Part shown: positions 16,767 to 25,976 of the stretch, piece after piece
Numbering within the stretch: position 1 is the stretch's first letter
How the letters are laid out: each line of letters begins with the position of its first letter
Source of the DNA: an uncultured Bacteroides sp.
Lineage (GTDB): Bacteria > Bacteroidota > Bacteroidia > Bacteroidales > Bacteroidaceae
DNA: 64,000 nt
Direction of reading: 5' to 3'
Assembly: GCA_900555635.1 (NCBI GenBank)
Contig: USLU01000005.1
Location: forward strand, 78,536-142,535
The notes under the pieces: generated by a model
The model's input: only the letters and a program-made list of their open reading frames with translations
Database searches by the model: none
What the model was told of the DNA's origin: nothing
Program-made: the position numbers and the translations under genes

Positions 16767-18218
16767 GTGATTAATTTCAAAACGATAATAAGGATTATCG
16801 GCATTTTACTGCTGTTGGAAACATTTATGTTTCTTGGCTGCTCCGCCGTATCTTTATACTATGGAGAAGACGATTCATTCTCTTTCTGGAAAGCGGGAGC
16901 AATCACAGCAGGAGTCGGCTTATTATTAGCCGCATTCGGCAAAGGAGGCAACCGTCAACTAACACGCCGGGACGGTTATGTATTAGTCAGTACTGCCTGG
17001 ATAGCTTTCTCACTTTTCGGTATGCTTCCATTCTACATCGGAGGTTATATACCCGACGTGACTGATGCTTTTTTTGAAACGATGTCCGGTTTCACCAGCA
17101 CAGGTGCTACTATTTTGAATAATATAGATGTACAACCACATGGCATACTCTTTTGGCGCAGCATGACCCAATGGATAGGTGGTTTGGGAATTATCATGTT
17201 CACCATTGCCATTCTCCCCATCTTCGGCGTAAGTGGCCTACAAGTGTTTGCAGCCGAAGCCAGTGGACCGACACACGACAAAGTCCACCCCCGTATCGGT
17301 ATAACAGCCAGATGGATCTGGAGTATTTATACCGGCATTACCGCACTACTCGTAATTCTGCTAATGATGGGAGGCATGGGATGGTTCGATAGTGTCTGCC
17401 ACGCTTTTGCAACTACCGGGACTGGTGGATTCTCTACTAAGCAGGCAAGTGTAGCTCACTATAGTTCACCTTATATAGAATATGTCATCTCCATCTTCAT
17501 GTTTGTTTCCGGTATTAACTTCACGCTATTGTTGCTATTAGTTAACGGGAAATTTAAAAAAATTATTAGCAATGCGGAGCTAAAATTCTATTTCGGATCT
17601 GTGGTATTCTTTACCACGATCATAGCTGCAGGGCTCTACTATACAAGTTCGATGGGGGTGGAAGAATCTTTCCGGAAATCCTTGTTCCAAGTTATTTCCT
17701 TGCAAACCTCCACCGGTTTTGCAACCGACGATTACATGCTTTGGAAACCTGTTCTATGGGGACTGCTGACTATTATCATGGTATTGGGAGCTTGTGCGGG
17801 AAGTACGACGGGAGGACTGAAATGTATTCGTTTGGTTATCCTCACAAAAGTTTCACGGAATGAGTTCAAGCATATCATACACCCCAATGCAGTACTTCCT
17901 GTGCGTATCAACAAACAGGTTATTTCACCTTCTATTGTTTCAACTGTATTGGCATTCTGTTTCCTCTATATCATTATCATTATAGTCAGTGTCTTCCTGA
18001 TGGCTGCAATGGGAATCGGGTTTTCAGAATCCATCGGATGTGTTATTTCGAGCATTGGTAATATGGGGCCGGGGCTAGGTACTTGCGGTCCGGCATATTC
18101 GTGGAGCGAATTGCCGGATGCAGCTAAATGGCTCTTGGCATTTCTTATGCTACTAGGACGTTTGGAACTCTTCACGGTTTTACTTTTGTTCACACCTAAA
18201 TTCTGGCAGCGGAATTGA
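16767..18218 (+). CDS. trkH: Trk/Ktr potassium channel subunit TrkH
   Basis: This 483-residue inner membrane protein is the potassium-translocating subunit. The four pore loops characteristic of the superfamily are visible: SGFTSTGATI, ATTGTGGFST, LQTSTGFATDD and SSIGNMGPGLG. It uses a GTG start five bases after trkA. The C-terminus is complete. Its partner is the TrkA ring encoded directly upstream. Confidence 0.95.
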   Translation: MINFKTIIRIIGILLLLETFMFLGCSAVSLYYGEDDSFSFWKAGAITAGVGLLLAAFGKGGNRQLTRRDGYVLVSTAWIAFSLFGMLPFYIGGYIPDVTDAFFETMSGFTSTGATILNNIDVQPHGILFWRSMTQWIGGLGIIMFTIAILPIFGVSGLQVFAAEASGPTHDKVHPRIGITARWIWSIYTGITALLVILLMMGGMGWFDSVCHAFATTGTGGFSTKQASVAHYSSPYIEYVISIFMFVSGINFTLLLLLVNGKFKKIISNAELKFYFGSVVFFTTIIAAGLYYTSSMGVEESFRKSLFQVISLQTSTGFATDDYMLWKPVLWGLLTIIMVLGACAGSTTGGLKCIRLVILTKVSRNEFKHIIHPNAVLPVRINKQVISPSIVSTVLAFCFLYIIIIIVSVFLMAAMGIGFSESIGCVISSIGNMGPGLGTCGPAYSWSELPDAAKWLLAFLMLLGRLELFTVLLLFTPKFWQRN

Positions 18219-18288
18219 TTTAGGATAAAAAGTGTAAAAATAATCATTTTTTGTTATGCACAGATAGCAATTTGAAAGAGACTTATTA

Positions 18289-18296
18289 TATCTTTG
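18289..18296 (+). promoter_or_regulatory. -7 box before the small exported protein
   Basis: TATCTTTG lies 25 bases before the ATG at 18322. It may also serve the nuo genes if transcription reads through, since I see no other good -7 box before nuoA. Confidence 0.5.
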
Positions 18297-18321
18297 CACC
18301 CTTGAAAGAGAGAATTGTGTT

Positions 18322-18690
18322 ATGAAGCAGTGCATTAAATATAGTATAATCGTCATATTAGCAGCTCTACTACACAACAATGTAATAGCTGCGGATTTTC
18401 TATGCACTCCTGTCGGCAGCAAAACCGAGAATTGTATTTTATCACAAGCGCCGACTTCTAAACAAGCCGTCCAGAATTTCTATTACCACTTCTGCGCTTT
18501 CTCTCTTTGCATGGAACATGCGGATAGTGTTCAAGTACCCGGCAACAAAATAGTCTTATTACGTACCCATGTATATAAGATGCAGCAACATGCCCACTCA
18601 CCTGAATGCGACCGCTTGCTATATCTATCTCCTCACCCTGTACCCGATGCTAATTACTATATAATTGGGCTAAGAAAGATTATCATTTAA
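18322..18690 (+). CDS. Small predicted exported protein of unknown function
   Basis: I do not recognise this 122-residue protein. It begins with a good signal peptide (basic start, hydrophobic IIVILAALL, likely cleavage after VIAA) and a -7 box lies at the right distance, so expression is plausible. The mature part has about six Cys residues and several His, including FYYHFCAFSLCMEH and QQHAHSPECD, which could form disulfides or bind metal. It stands alone between trkH and nuoA, 117 bases before nuoA. A spurious ORF cannot be excluded. Confidence 0.55.
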   Translation: MKQCIKYSIIVILAALLHNNVIAADFLCTPVGSKTENCILSQAPTSKQAVQNFYYHFCAFSLCMEHADSVQVPGNKIVLLRTHVYKMQQHAHSPECDRLLYLSPHPVPDANYYIIGLRKIII

Positions 18691-18807
18691 TAAGTACGCA
18701 GGTTCTTATAGAACTTGTTACTCTGCTTCATCGGGCAACAATTCAGAGGTATTGTGTCCCCGGTGCAACATTTCTATATATTATATATCTAAAATCTTAT
18801 CAGGTTT

Positions 18808-19158
18808 ATGAACTTTACTTTGTTAGTGGTCGTCCTATTGACGGCAATTGCTTTCGTGGGTATAGTCATTGCACTTTCAAATGCAATTGCACCCCGTTCG
18901 TACAATCCACAGAAGATGGAACCGTACGAATGCGGTATCCCCACACGCGGCAAATCTTGGATGCAATTCCGGGTAGGTTACTATCTGTTTGCCATTCTGT
19001 TCCTGATGTTCGATGTGGAAACCGTATTCCTCTTTCCATGGGCAGTCATCGCACGTGAACTTGGAGTGGCAGGACTTTTCAGCATTTTATTTTTCCTGAT
19101 TATATTAGTTCTAGGCCTTGCTTATGCCTGGAGGAAAGGAGCTTTGGAATGGAAGTAA
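18808..19158 (+). CDS. nuoA: NADH-quinone oxidoreductase subunit A
   Basis: NuoA is a small membrane subunit of complex I near the quinone site. The 116-residue protein has three membrane spans and the conserved stretch YECGIPTRG followed by FDVETVFLFPWA. It opens the nuo operon and overlaps nuoB by ten bases. Confidence 0.96.
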   Translation: MNFTLLVVVLLTAIAFVGIVIALSNAIAPRSYNPQKMEPYECGIPTRGKSWMQFRVGYYLFAILFLMFDVETVFLFPWAVIARELGVAGLFSILFFLIILVLGLAYAWRKGALEWK

Positions 19159-19739
19159 CGAAGAAACCCAAAATAAAATCTATCCCTTATGAGGAGTTTA
19201 TTGACAACGAAACGTTGGAAAAATTGGTTCAGGAACTCAATGCCGGAGGTGCCAATGTGGCTATCGGCATACTGGACGATCTCGTCAACTGGGGACGCAG
19301 TAACTCATTGTGGCCTCTCACCTTTGCAACCAGTTGTTGCGGTATCGAATTTATGGCCCTCGGCGCTGCCCGTTATGACATGGCACGCTTTGGGTTCGAA
19401 GTAGCACGTGCCAGTCCGCGCCAGGCAGATATGATTATGGTTTGTGGAACCATTACGAATAAGATGGCTCCGGTACTGAAACGTCTGTACGACCAGATGG
19501 CAGATCCGAAGTACGTTATTGCTGTAGGTGGCTGTGCCGTCAGCGGTGGTCCGTTCAAGAAATCTTATCACGTAGTGAACGGTGTGGACAAGATTCTTCC
19601 GGTAGATGTGTATATCCCCGGCTGTCCTCCACGACCGGAAGCATTCTACTATGGTTTGATGCAGTTGCAACGCAAAGTGAAAATAGAGAAGTACTTCGGT
19701 GGAGTGAATAAACAAGAAGAGAAACCGAAAGAAGAGTAA
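19149..19739 (+). CDS. nuoB: NADH-quinone oxidoreductase subunit B
   Basis: NuoB carries the terminal iron-sulfur cluster N2 that passes electrons to quinone. The 196-residue protein has the tandem Cys pair in TSCCGIEFMALG, the third ligand in VGGCAVSGGPF and the fourth in PGCPPRPEA. The start lies inside nuoA, which implies translational coupling. The C-terminus is a charged Lys/Glu tail. Confidence 0.97.
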   Translation: MEVTKKPKIKSIPYEEFIDNETLEKLVQELNAGGANVAIGILDDLVNWGRSNSLWPLTFATSCCGIEFMALGAARYDMARFGFEVARASPRQADMIMVCGTITNKMAPVLKRLYDQMADPKYVIAVGGCAVSGGPFKKSYHVVNGVDKILPVDVYIPGCPPRPEAFYYGLMQLQRKVKIEKYFGGVNKQEEKPKEE

Positions 19740-19740
19740 T

Positions 19741-19846
19741 TTAGTTATGAGTTATAAGTTATTAGTTATTTGCTGATGCTTTTATAGGATAGCAAGTAAG
19801 CAGACTAATAACATATAACTTATAACTAACAACTTATAACTAATTC
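19741..19846. repeat. Border hairpin of TTATAACTAA words between nuoB and nuoCD
   Basis: The left arm reads TTAGTTATGAGTTATAAG and the right arm has AACTTATAACTAACAAC with further copies, so the 111-base gap in the operon folds into one large imperfect hairpin. Confidence 0.8.
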
Positions 19847-19850
19847 CAAT

Positions 19851-21440
19851 ATGAATATAAGATATATAGAACCTACCGCTCTGCACGACGAAATGCTGCG
19901 TCTGCGTAAAGAGAATCAAATGGACTTCCTTGAATGTCTCAGCGGCATGGATTGGGGAGTACCTGAAGAGGGTGATGCACCGGACAAAGTTCGCGGACTT
20001 GGTGTTGTCTATCTACTGGAATCTACCGTTACGGGAGAACGGGTGTCAGTATGCACTTCCACTTTGAACCGGGAACGTCCCGAACTTCCATCGGTCAGCG
20101 ATATATGGAAAGCCGCCGACTTTAACGAACGCGAAGTATTCGACTTCTACGGAATTGTCTTCATCGGTCATCCGGATATGCGCCGCCTCTACCTGCGTAA
20201 CGACTGGGTAGGCTACCCTATGCGCAAAGATAACGATCCGGAAAAGGATAATCCATTGCGTATGGACAATGAAGAAACGATCGATACAACTACCGTACTG
20301 GAATTGCATTCCGACGGAACCGTCAAGAACCGCGAAGACCTATTGTTCGGTGACGAAGAGTATGTAGTAAATATTGGTCCGCAACACCCTGCCACACACG
20401 GCGTCATGCGTTTCCGCGTATCGTTGGAAGGTGAAATCATCGGAAAGATCGATGCCAACTGCGGTTACATTCATCGGGGTATCGAGAAGATGTGCGAAAG
20501 CCTGACTTATCCGCAGACTTTGGCTTTGACCGACCGTCTGGATTATCTAGGTGCACACCAGAACCGTCATGCCTTGTGCATGTGTATCGAAAAGGCAATG
20601 GGTGTGGAAGTGAGCGAACGCGTTCAATACATTCGTACCATTATGGACGAGTTGCAGCGAATTGACTCTCACTTGCTGTTCTACTCCTGTCTCGCCATGG
20701 ATTTAGGTGCACTGACTGCGTTCTTCTACGGCTTCCGCGAGCGTGAAAAGATTCTTGATATCTTCGAAGGGACTTGCGGCGGACGCCTCATCATGAACTA
20801 CAATACCATCGGCGGTGTACAAGCAGACCTTGCACCGGATTTTCAAAAGAAAGTAAAGGAGTTTATTCCTTATCTGCGGGGCATCTTACACGAATACCAT
20901 GATGTATTCACCGGAAACATCATTGCCCAACAACGCTTGAAAGGCGTAGGAGTTCTTTCTCGCGAAGATGCCATTGCTTTTGGAGCAACCGGAGGTACAG
21001 GACGTGCCAGTGGTTGGGCATGTGATGTACGTAAGCGTATGCCCTATAGTGTATATAATAAGGTGGACTTTAAGGAAATTGTCCGTACAGAAGGCGATTC
21101 CTGGGCACGCTACCTTGTCCGCATGGATGAGATTCTGGAAAGCTTGAAGATTATCGAGCAACTGATAGACAACATCCCCGAAGGTGCTTACCAAGAGAAG
21201 ATGAAACCCATTATCCGCGTACCCGAAGGCAGTTACTATGCAGCCGTCGAAGGCAGTCGTGGCGAATTCGGCGTCTTCCTCGAAAGTCACGGCGACAAGA
21301 CTCCTTACCGTCTGCACTTCCGTTCTACAGGATTACCACTGGTTTCAGTGGTCGATACCATCTCCCGTGGAGCAAAGATTGCCGACCTTATCGCCATTGG
21401 CGGAACATTGGATTATGTAGTACCTGATATTGATAGATAA
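19851..21440 (+). CDS. nuoCD: NADH-quinone oxidoreductase fused subunit C/D
   Basis: This 529-residue protein joins the 30 kDa NuoC-type subunit (about residues 1-150, with REVFDFYGIVF and LYLRNDWVGYPMR) to the 49 kDa NuoD-type subunit (about 165-529, with NIGPQHPATHG, CGYIHRGIEKMCE and LTDRLDYLGAHQN). NuoD forms much of the quinone cavity in the peripheral arm. Fusion of C and D is also known in Escherichia coli. The gene follows a repeat hairpin, and nuoH starts immediately after its stop. Confidence 0.95.
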   Translation: MNIRYIEPTALHDEMLRLRKENQMDFLECLSGMDWGVPEEGDAPDKVRGLGVVYLLESTVTGERVSVCTSTLNRERPELPSVSDIWKAADFNEREVFDFYGIVFIGHPDMRRLYLRNDWVGYPMRKDNDPEKDNPLRMDNEETIDTTTVLELHSDGTVKNREDLLFGDEEYVVNIGPQHPATHGVMRFRVSLEGEIIGKIDANCGYIHRGIEKMCESLTYPQTLALTDRLDYLGAHQNRHALCMCIEKAMGVEVSERVQYIRTIMDELQRIDSHLLFYSCLAMDLGALTAFFYGFREREKILDIFEGTCGGRLIMNYNTIGGVQADLAPDFQKKVKEFIPYLRGILHEYHDVFTGNIIAQQRLKGVGVLSREDAIAFGATGGTGRASGWACDVRKRMPYSVYNKVDFKEIVRTEGDSWARYLVRMDEILESLKIIEQLIDNIPEGAYQEKMKPIIRVPEGSYYAAVEGSRGEFGVFLESHGDKTPYRLHFRSTGLPLVSVVDTISRGAKIADLIAIGGTLDYVVPDIDR

Positions 21441-21441
21441 T

Positions 21442-22518
21442 ATGTTTGACTTTAGTATAGTAACAAACTGGATTCACCAGATGCTAACCTCCTTCATGCC
21501 GGAGGGTCTGGCTATATTCCTTGAATGCGTGGTGATTGGTGTATGTATCATCCTGATGTACGCTGTTCTCGCCATTATCCTTATTTATATGGAGCGCAAA
21601 ATATGCGCCTTCTTCCAATGCCGCCTCGGTCCGATGCGTGTGGGAAAATGGGGGTTGCTCCAAGTGCCTTGCGACGTCCTCAAGATGTTGACCAAGGAAA
21701 TTATTGATTTGAAATTCTCCGACCGGTTCCTCTATTACCTGGCACCGTTTATGGTAATTATCGCTTCGTTCCTCACTTTCTGTTGCTTGCCCATCAGCAA
21801 AGGACTGGAAGTTTTGGACTTTAATGTAGGTGTCTTCTTCTTGCTGGCTGCATCGAGTATCGGTGTGGTAGGTATTCTGCTGGCTGGTTGGAGTTCGAAC
21901 AATAAGTTTTCACTGATTGGAGCCATGCGAAGCGGTGCGCAGATCATCTCGTACGAGTTATCTTGCGGACTAAGCATATTGACGATGGTAGTATTGATGG
22001 GAACCATGCAGTTCTCCGAGATTGTAGAAGGACAAGCTGACGGCTGGTTCATCTTCAAAGGACATATCCCTGCACTGATAGCCTTTATCATCTACCTCAT
22101 TGCCGGAAATGCAGAAACCAACCGTGGTCCCTTCGACTTACCGGAAGCTGAAAGTGAATTGACTGCCGGTTACCACACGGAATATTCCGGTATGGGCTTC
22201 GGTTTCTTCTACCTGGCTGAGTATCTGAATCTGTTTATCGTAGCCGGAGTTGCCGCTACCATCTTCCTGGGAGGTTGGATGCCGTTGCACATTGCCGGAC
22301 TGGATGGCTTCAATGCAGCAATGGATTATATCCCCGGTTTCATCTGGTTCTTTGGCAAGGCATTCTTTGTAGTCTTCCTGCTGATGTGGATTAAATGGAC
22401 ATTTCCCCGTTTGCGTATCGACCAGATTTTGGCGTTGGAGTGGAAATACCTAGTGCCTATCAGTATGCTGAACTTGATTTTGATGGTGTTGATCGTAGTC
22501 TTTGGATTACACTTTTAA
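21442..22518 (+). CDS. nuoH: NADH-quinone oxidoreductase subunit H
   Basis: NuoH is the membrane subunit that completes the quinone site and links the arms of complex I. I use the ATG (358 residues) right after the nuoCD stop, not the in-frame TTG that overlaps it. Eight or so membrane spans are present, with the conserved MERKICAFFQCRLGPMRVG loop and the acidic block ETNRGPFDLPEAESEL. Confidence 0.96.
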   Translation: MFDFSIVTNWIHQMLTSFMPEGLAIFLECVVIGVCIILMYAVLAIILIYMERKICAFFQCRLGPMRVGKWGLLQVPCDVLKMLTKEIIDLKFSDRFLYYLAPFMVIIASFLTFCCLPISKGLEVLDFNVGVFFLLAASSIGVVGILLAGWSSNNKFSLIGAMRSGAQIISYELSCGLSILTMVVLMGTMQFSEIVEGQADGWFIFKGHIPALIAFIIYLIAGNAETNRGPFDLPEAESELTAGYHTEYSGMGFGFFYLAEYLNLFIVAGVAATIFLGGWMPLHIAGLDGFNAAMDYIPGFIWFFGKAFFVVFLLMWIKWTFPRLRIDQILALEWKYLVPISMLNLILMVLIVVFGLHF

Positions 22519-22573
22519 CCGGCATAGCGCCTGAGCAAGATTTCCCTTCGGATAACTCTAATAATGTAGAACA

Positions 22574-23083
22574 ATGAAAGAAAAAGAAAATAACTCTTAT
22601 ATCGGCGGACTGATACATGGCATCACTTCACTCCTAACAGGCATGAAGACCACCATGACTGTATTCTGCCGAAAGAAGACTACCGAACAATATCCGGAAA
22701 ACCGTGCGACTTTACAATTGTCCGACCGTTTCCGTGGTACATTGACCATGCCCCATAATGACCGGAACGAGCATCATTGCATTGCTTGCGGTTTGTGTCA
22801 GATAGCCTGCCCCAATGATACCATCACCGTAACCAGTGAAATGGTGGAAACGGAAGAAGGCAAGAAAAAGAAAATATTGGCGAAGTATGAGTACGACCTT
22901 GGTTCGTGCATCTTTTGCCAGCTTTGCGTGAATGCTTGTCCTCACGATGCCATCACTTTCAGTCAGGACTTTGAACATGCCGTGTTTGACAGATCAAAGT
23001 TAGTGAAGACGCTGAACCACGAGGGCAGTCACGTAGAAGAAAAGAAGAAACCAGCCGCTCCCAAAGAAGAGACGACAAAGTAA
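22574..23083 (+). CDS. nuoI: NADH-quinone oxidoreductase subunit I (ferredoxin-like)
   Basis: A 169-residue peripheral arm subunit with two 4Fe-4S motifs, CIACGLCQIACP and CIFCQLCVNACP, which wire electrons from the input module to NuoB. An amphipathic N-terminal segment precedes them. In complexes lacking NuoEFG this subunit is a plausible docking point for a soluble electron donor; that is inference. The C-terminal tail is rich in Lys and Glu. Confidence 0.95.
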   Translation: MKEKENNSYIGGLIHGITSLLTGMKTTMTVFCRKKTTEQYPENRATLQLSDRFRGTLTMPHNDRNEHHCIACGLCQIACPNDTITVTSEMVETEEGKKKKILAKYEYDLGSCIFCQLCVNACPHDAITFSQDFEHAVFDRSKLVKTLNHEGSHVEEKKKPAAPKEETTK

Positions 23084-23113
23084 TTTGTAATTAGTAACTT
23101 GTAATTAAACAAC

Positions 23114-23626
23114 ATGGAATTTAATCTTGAAACAGTAGTATTCTACTTCCTTGCGGCTTTTATTACCGTATTTTCCATTCTGACGGTAACTACCAACCGT
23201 ATGGTACGCTCAGCTACTTACCTGCTGTTCGTGCTCTTTGGAACAGCCGGCATCTACTTCCTGCTGGGATACACCTTCCTTGGCTCGGTACAGATCATGG
23301 TATACGCCGGCGGTATAGTCGTACTCTATGTCTTCTCCATCCTGCTTACCAGTGGTGAAGGCGACGTAGTAGAAAAGCTGAAACGCAGCCGCTTCCTTGC
23401 CGGACTGGGAGCTACCGTAGGAGGAGCAATTATCGTAGTATTTATAACGTTGAAGCATAAGTTTATCGCTACCACGGATGTAGAACCGATAGAGGTCAAT
23501 ATCAAGACCATCGGCTACCACATGCTGAGTGGTGATAAATACGGATACCTGTTGCCTTTCGAAGCTGTAAGTATCTTGTTACTGGCATGTATCGTAGGCG
23601 GCTTGCTCATCGCCCGAAAACGTTAA
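23114..23626 (+). CDS. nuoJ: NADH-quinone oxidoreductase subunit J
   Basis: A 170-residue membrane subunit with five hydrophobic segments and the conserved GSVQIMVYAGGIVVLYVF stretch including the pi-bulge helix. It lies between short repeat arrays, ATTAGTAACTTGTAATTA upstream and ATCACTAAACACTAATCACT downstream. Confidence 0.93.
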   Translation: MEFNLETVVFYFLAAFITVFSILTVTTNRMVRSATYLLFVLFGTAGIYFLLGYTFLGSVQIMVYAGGIVVLYVFSILLTSGEGDVVEKLKRSRFLAGLGATVGGAIIVVFITLKHKFIATTDVEPIEVNIKTIGYHMLSGDKYGYLLPFEAVSILLLACIVGGLLIARKR

Positions 23627-23653
23627 TCATTAATCACTAAACACTAATCACTG

Positions 23654-23965
23654 ATGATGATCCACATGGAATATTATCTGATAGTTTCGGCTATCATGTT
23701 TTTCGCCGGAATCTACGGGTTCTTTACCCGCCGCAATACATTGGCGATATTGATTTCAATTGAATTGATATTGAATGCAACGGACATCAACTTCGCTGTA
23801 TTCAACCGTTTTCTGTTCCCCGGAGGATTGGAAGGATACTTCTTTTCTCTGTTCTCCATCGCCATCTCGGCAGCAGAAACTGCGGTAGCTATCGCTATTA
23901 TGATTAACATTTACCGCAACATACGTAGCATCCAGGTGAACAAACTGGACGAGATGAAATGGTAA
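23654..23965 (+). CDS. nuoK: NADH-quinone oxidoreductase subunit K
   Basis: A 103-residue antiporter-like membrane subunit with three spans; the key Glu residues lie in SIELILNATDINF and AAETAVAIAIM. The start may be the second ATG (MIHMEYYL), which matches the family better. It follows a TCACTAATCACT repeat array. Confidence 0.94.
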   Translation: MMIHMEYYLIVSAIMFFAGIYGFFTRRNTLAILISIELILNATDINFAVFNRFLFPGGLEGYFFSLFSIAISAAETAVAIAIMINIYRNIRSIQVNKLDEMKW

Positions 23966-24036
23966 TGAGTGTAACGCCCCGGCGAAAGTCGACAAGCGAT
24001 ATTTTTCTTAAGTAATAAACTGAAAATAAGTATATA

Positions 24037-25935
24037 ATGGAATATACAATTCTAATCCTTCTTCTTCCGTTTCTCTCTTTCCTGACCTTAGGATTGGGAG
24101 GTAAATGGATGTCGCACCGTACTGCCGGTCTTATCGGCACTGTGGTGTTGGCTGCGGTAGCGGTACTTTCATACGCTACGGCGTGGCAGTACTTCAGTGC
24201 CCCCCGCCTGGCTGATGGTACGTATGCCACACTGATGCCTTATAACTTCTCGTGGCTGCCTTTTACCCCACAGCTCTCAATAGACATGGGCATTCTGCTC
24301 GACCCGATTTCAGTAATGATGCTGATTGTTATCAGCACCGTATCGTTTATGGTACACCTTTATTCTTTCGGTTACATGAAAGGAGAGCAAGGATTCCAGC
24401 GCTATTACGCTTTCCTATCTCTGTTCACCATGTCCATGTTGGGACTGGTGGTAGCTACAAATATCTTCCAGATGTACCTGTTCTGGGAGTTGGTAGGTGT
24501 ATCTTCTTATCTATTGATTGGTTTCTATTATACCAAACCGTCAGCTGTCGCTGCATCAAAGAAAGCATTTATAGTAACCCGCTTTGCCGATTTAGGCTTC
24601 CTGATAGGTATCCTGGTTTATGGCTACTACGCAGGAACTTATACTTTCCAACCCAGTGAAATGGCATTGATGAAGGGTGGTGCTGCCATGTTACCGCTGG
24701 CTTTGGGACTGATGTTTATCGGTGGTGCCGGTAAGAGTGCCATGTTCCCGTTGCACATCTGGTTGCCTGATGCCATGGAAGGTCCTACCCCGGTCAGCGC
24801 ATTGATCCATGCAGCTACAATGGTGGTTGCCGGTGTCTATTTGGTGGCACGTATGTTCCCGTTGTTTATAGAATATGCACCAAGTGTATTGCATATAATA
24901 GCTTATGTAGGCGCATTCACGGCATTCTATGCAGCCAGTGTGGCTTGTGTACAGAGCGACATTAAACGTGTACTGGCATTCTCTACCATCTCACAGATTG
25001 GTTTTATGATCGTGGCACTGGGCGTATGTACCTCTACCGACCCGCATCATGGCGGATTGGGATATATGGCTGGTATGTACCACTTGTTTACTCATGCTAT
25101 GTTCAAGGCATTGCTTTTCTTGGGTGCCGGTAGTATTATACATGCAGTGCACAGCAATGAAATGTCGGCTATGGGCGGACTTCGCAAATATATGCCGATT
25201 ACACACATTACTTTCCTTATCGCATGTCTTGCTATCGCAGGTATTCCTCCGTTCTCAGGATTCTTCTCTAAAGACGAGATATTGACTGCCTGCTTCCAGT
25301 TCAGCCCTGTTATGGGATGGATAATGACAGTGATTGCAGGTATGACAGCATTCTACATGTTCCGCCTTTACTATGGTATCTTCTGGGGCTCTGAGAACAA
25401 AGAACTACATGCACATCATACCCCACACGAAAGTCCGCTGACTATGACTATTCCCTTGATGTTCCTTGCCGCAGTAACAGTAGTAGGTGGTTGGCAATTC
25501 GTACTTCCTTTCGGACACTTTATCAGTTCGAATGGCGAAGCCTACAACATCCATCTCGACTGGGCGGTAGCCGGTACAAGTATCGCTATAGCAGTAGCAT
25601 CTATTGCATTAGCTACATATATGTATATAGGAGCCAAGCATCCCCTTGCCAATGCACTTGCCCGCCGTTTCAACGGCTTATGGACTGCCGCCTATCACCG
25701 CTTCTACATTGACGAGGTCTATCAATTCATCACTCACCGCATTATTTTCGGTTGCATATGCCGCCCTATTGCGTGGTGGGACCGTCATGTAGTAGATGGC
25801 TTCTTCAATTTCCTTGCTTGGAGTGCCAACACTACCAGTGATGAAATACGCGGTTTGCAAAGCGGTCGCATCCAGCAATATACATTTGTATTCCTGCTAG
25901 GTACACTCGCACTGATCCTGTTATTATTACTTTAA
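24037..25935 (+). CDS. nuoL: NADH-quinone oxidoreductase subunit L
   Basis: NuoL is the distal proton-pumping antiporter-like subunit of complex I. The 632-residue protein has the usual 15 or so spans. Family blocks include FWELVGVSSYLLIGFYY, KSAMFPLHIWLPDAMEGPTP and FLGAGSIIHA, and the long lateral helix region near the C-terminus is present. Complete length. Confidence 0.96.
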   Translation: MEYTILILLLPFLSFLTLGLGGKWMSHRTAGLIGTVVLAAVAVLSYATAWQYFSAPRLADGTYATLMPYNFSWLPFTPQLSIDMGILLDPISVMMLIVISTVSFMVHLYSFGYMKGEQGFQRYYAFLSLFTMSMLGLVVATNIFQMYLFWELVGVSSYLLIGFYYTKPSAVAASKKAFIVTRFADLGFLIGILVYGYYAGTYTFQPSEMALMKGGAAMLPLALGLMFIGGAGKSAMFPLHIWLPDAMEGPTPVSALIHAATMVVAGVYLVARMFPLFIEYAPSVLHIIAYVGAFTAFYAASVACVQSDIKRVLAFSTISQIGFMIVALGVCTSTDPHHGGLGYMAGMYHLFTHAMFKALLFLGAGSIIHAVHSNEMSAMGGLRKYMPITHITFLIACLAIAGIPPFSGFFSKDEILTACFQFSPVMGWIMTVIAGMTAFYMFRLYYGIFWGSENKELHAHHTPHESPLTMTIPLMFLAAVTVVGGWQFVLPFGHFISSNGEAYNIHLDWAVAGTSIAIAVASIALATYMYIGAKHPLANALARRFNGLWTAAYHRFYIDEVYQFITHRIIFGCICRPIAWWDRHVVDGFFNFLAWSANTTSDEIRGLQSGRIQQYTFVFLLGTLALILLLLL

Positions 25936-25976
25936 CAGCAAATAACTTATAACTAATAACTTATAAATACTATAAG

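Noticed and set aside
18808..19739. Loss of nuoEFG as a damaged operon
   Set aside because: All ten genes are intact and the layout is the known Bacteroidetes form.
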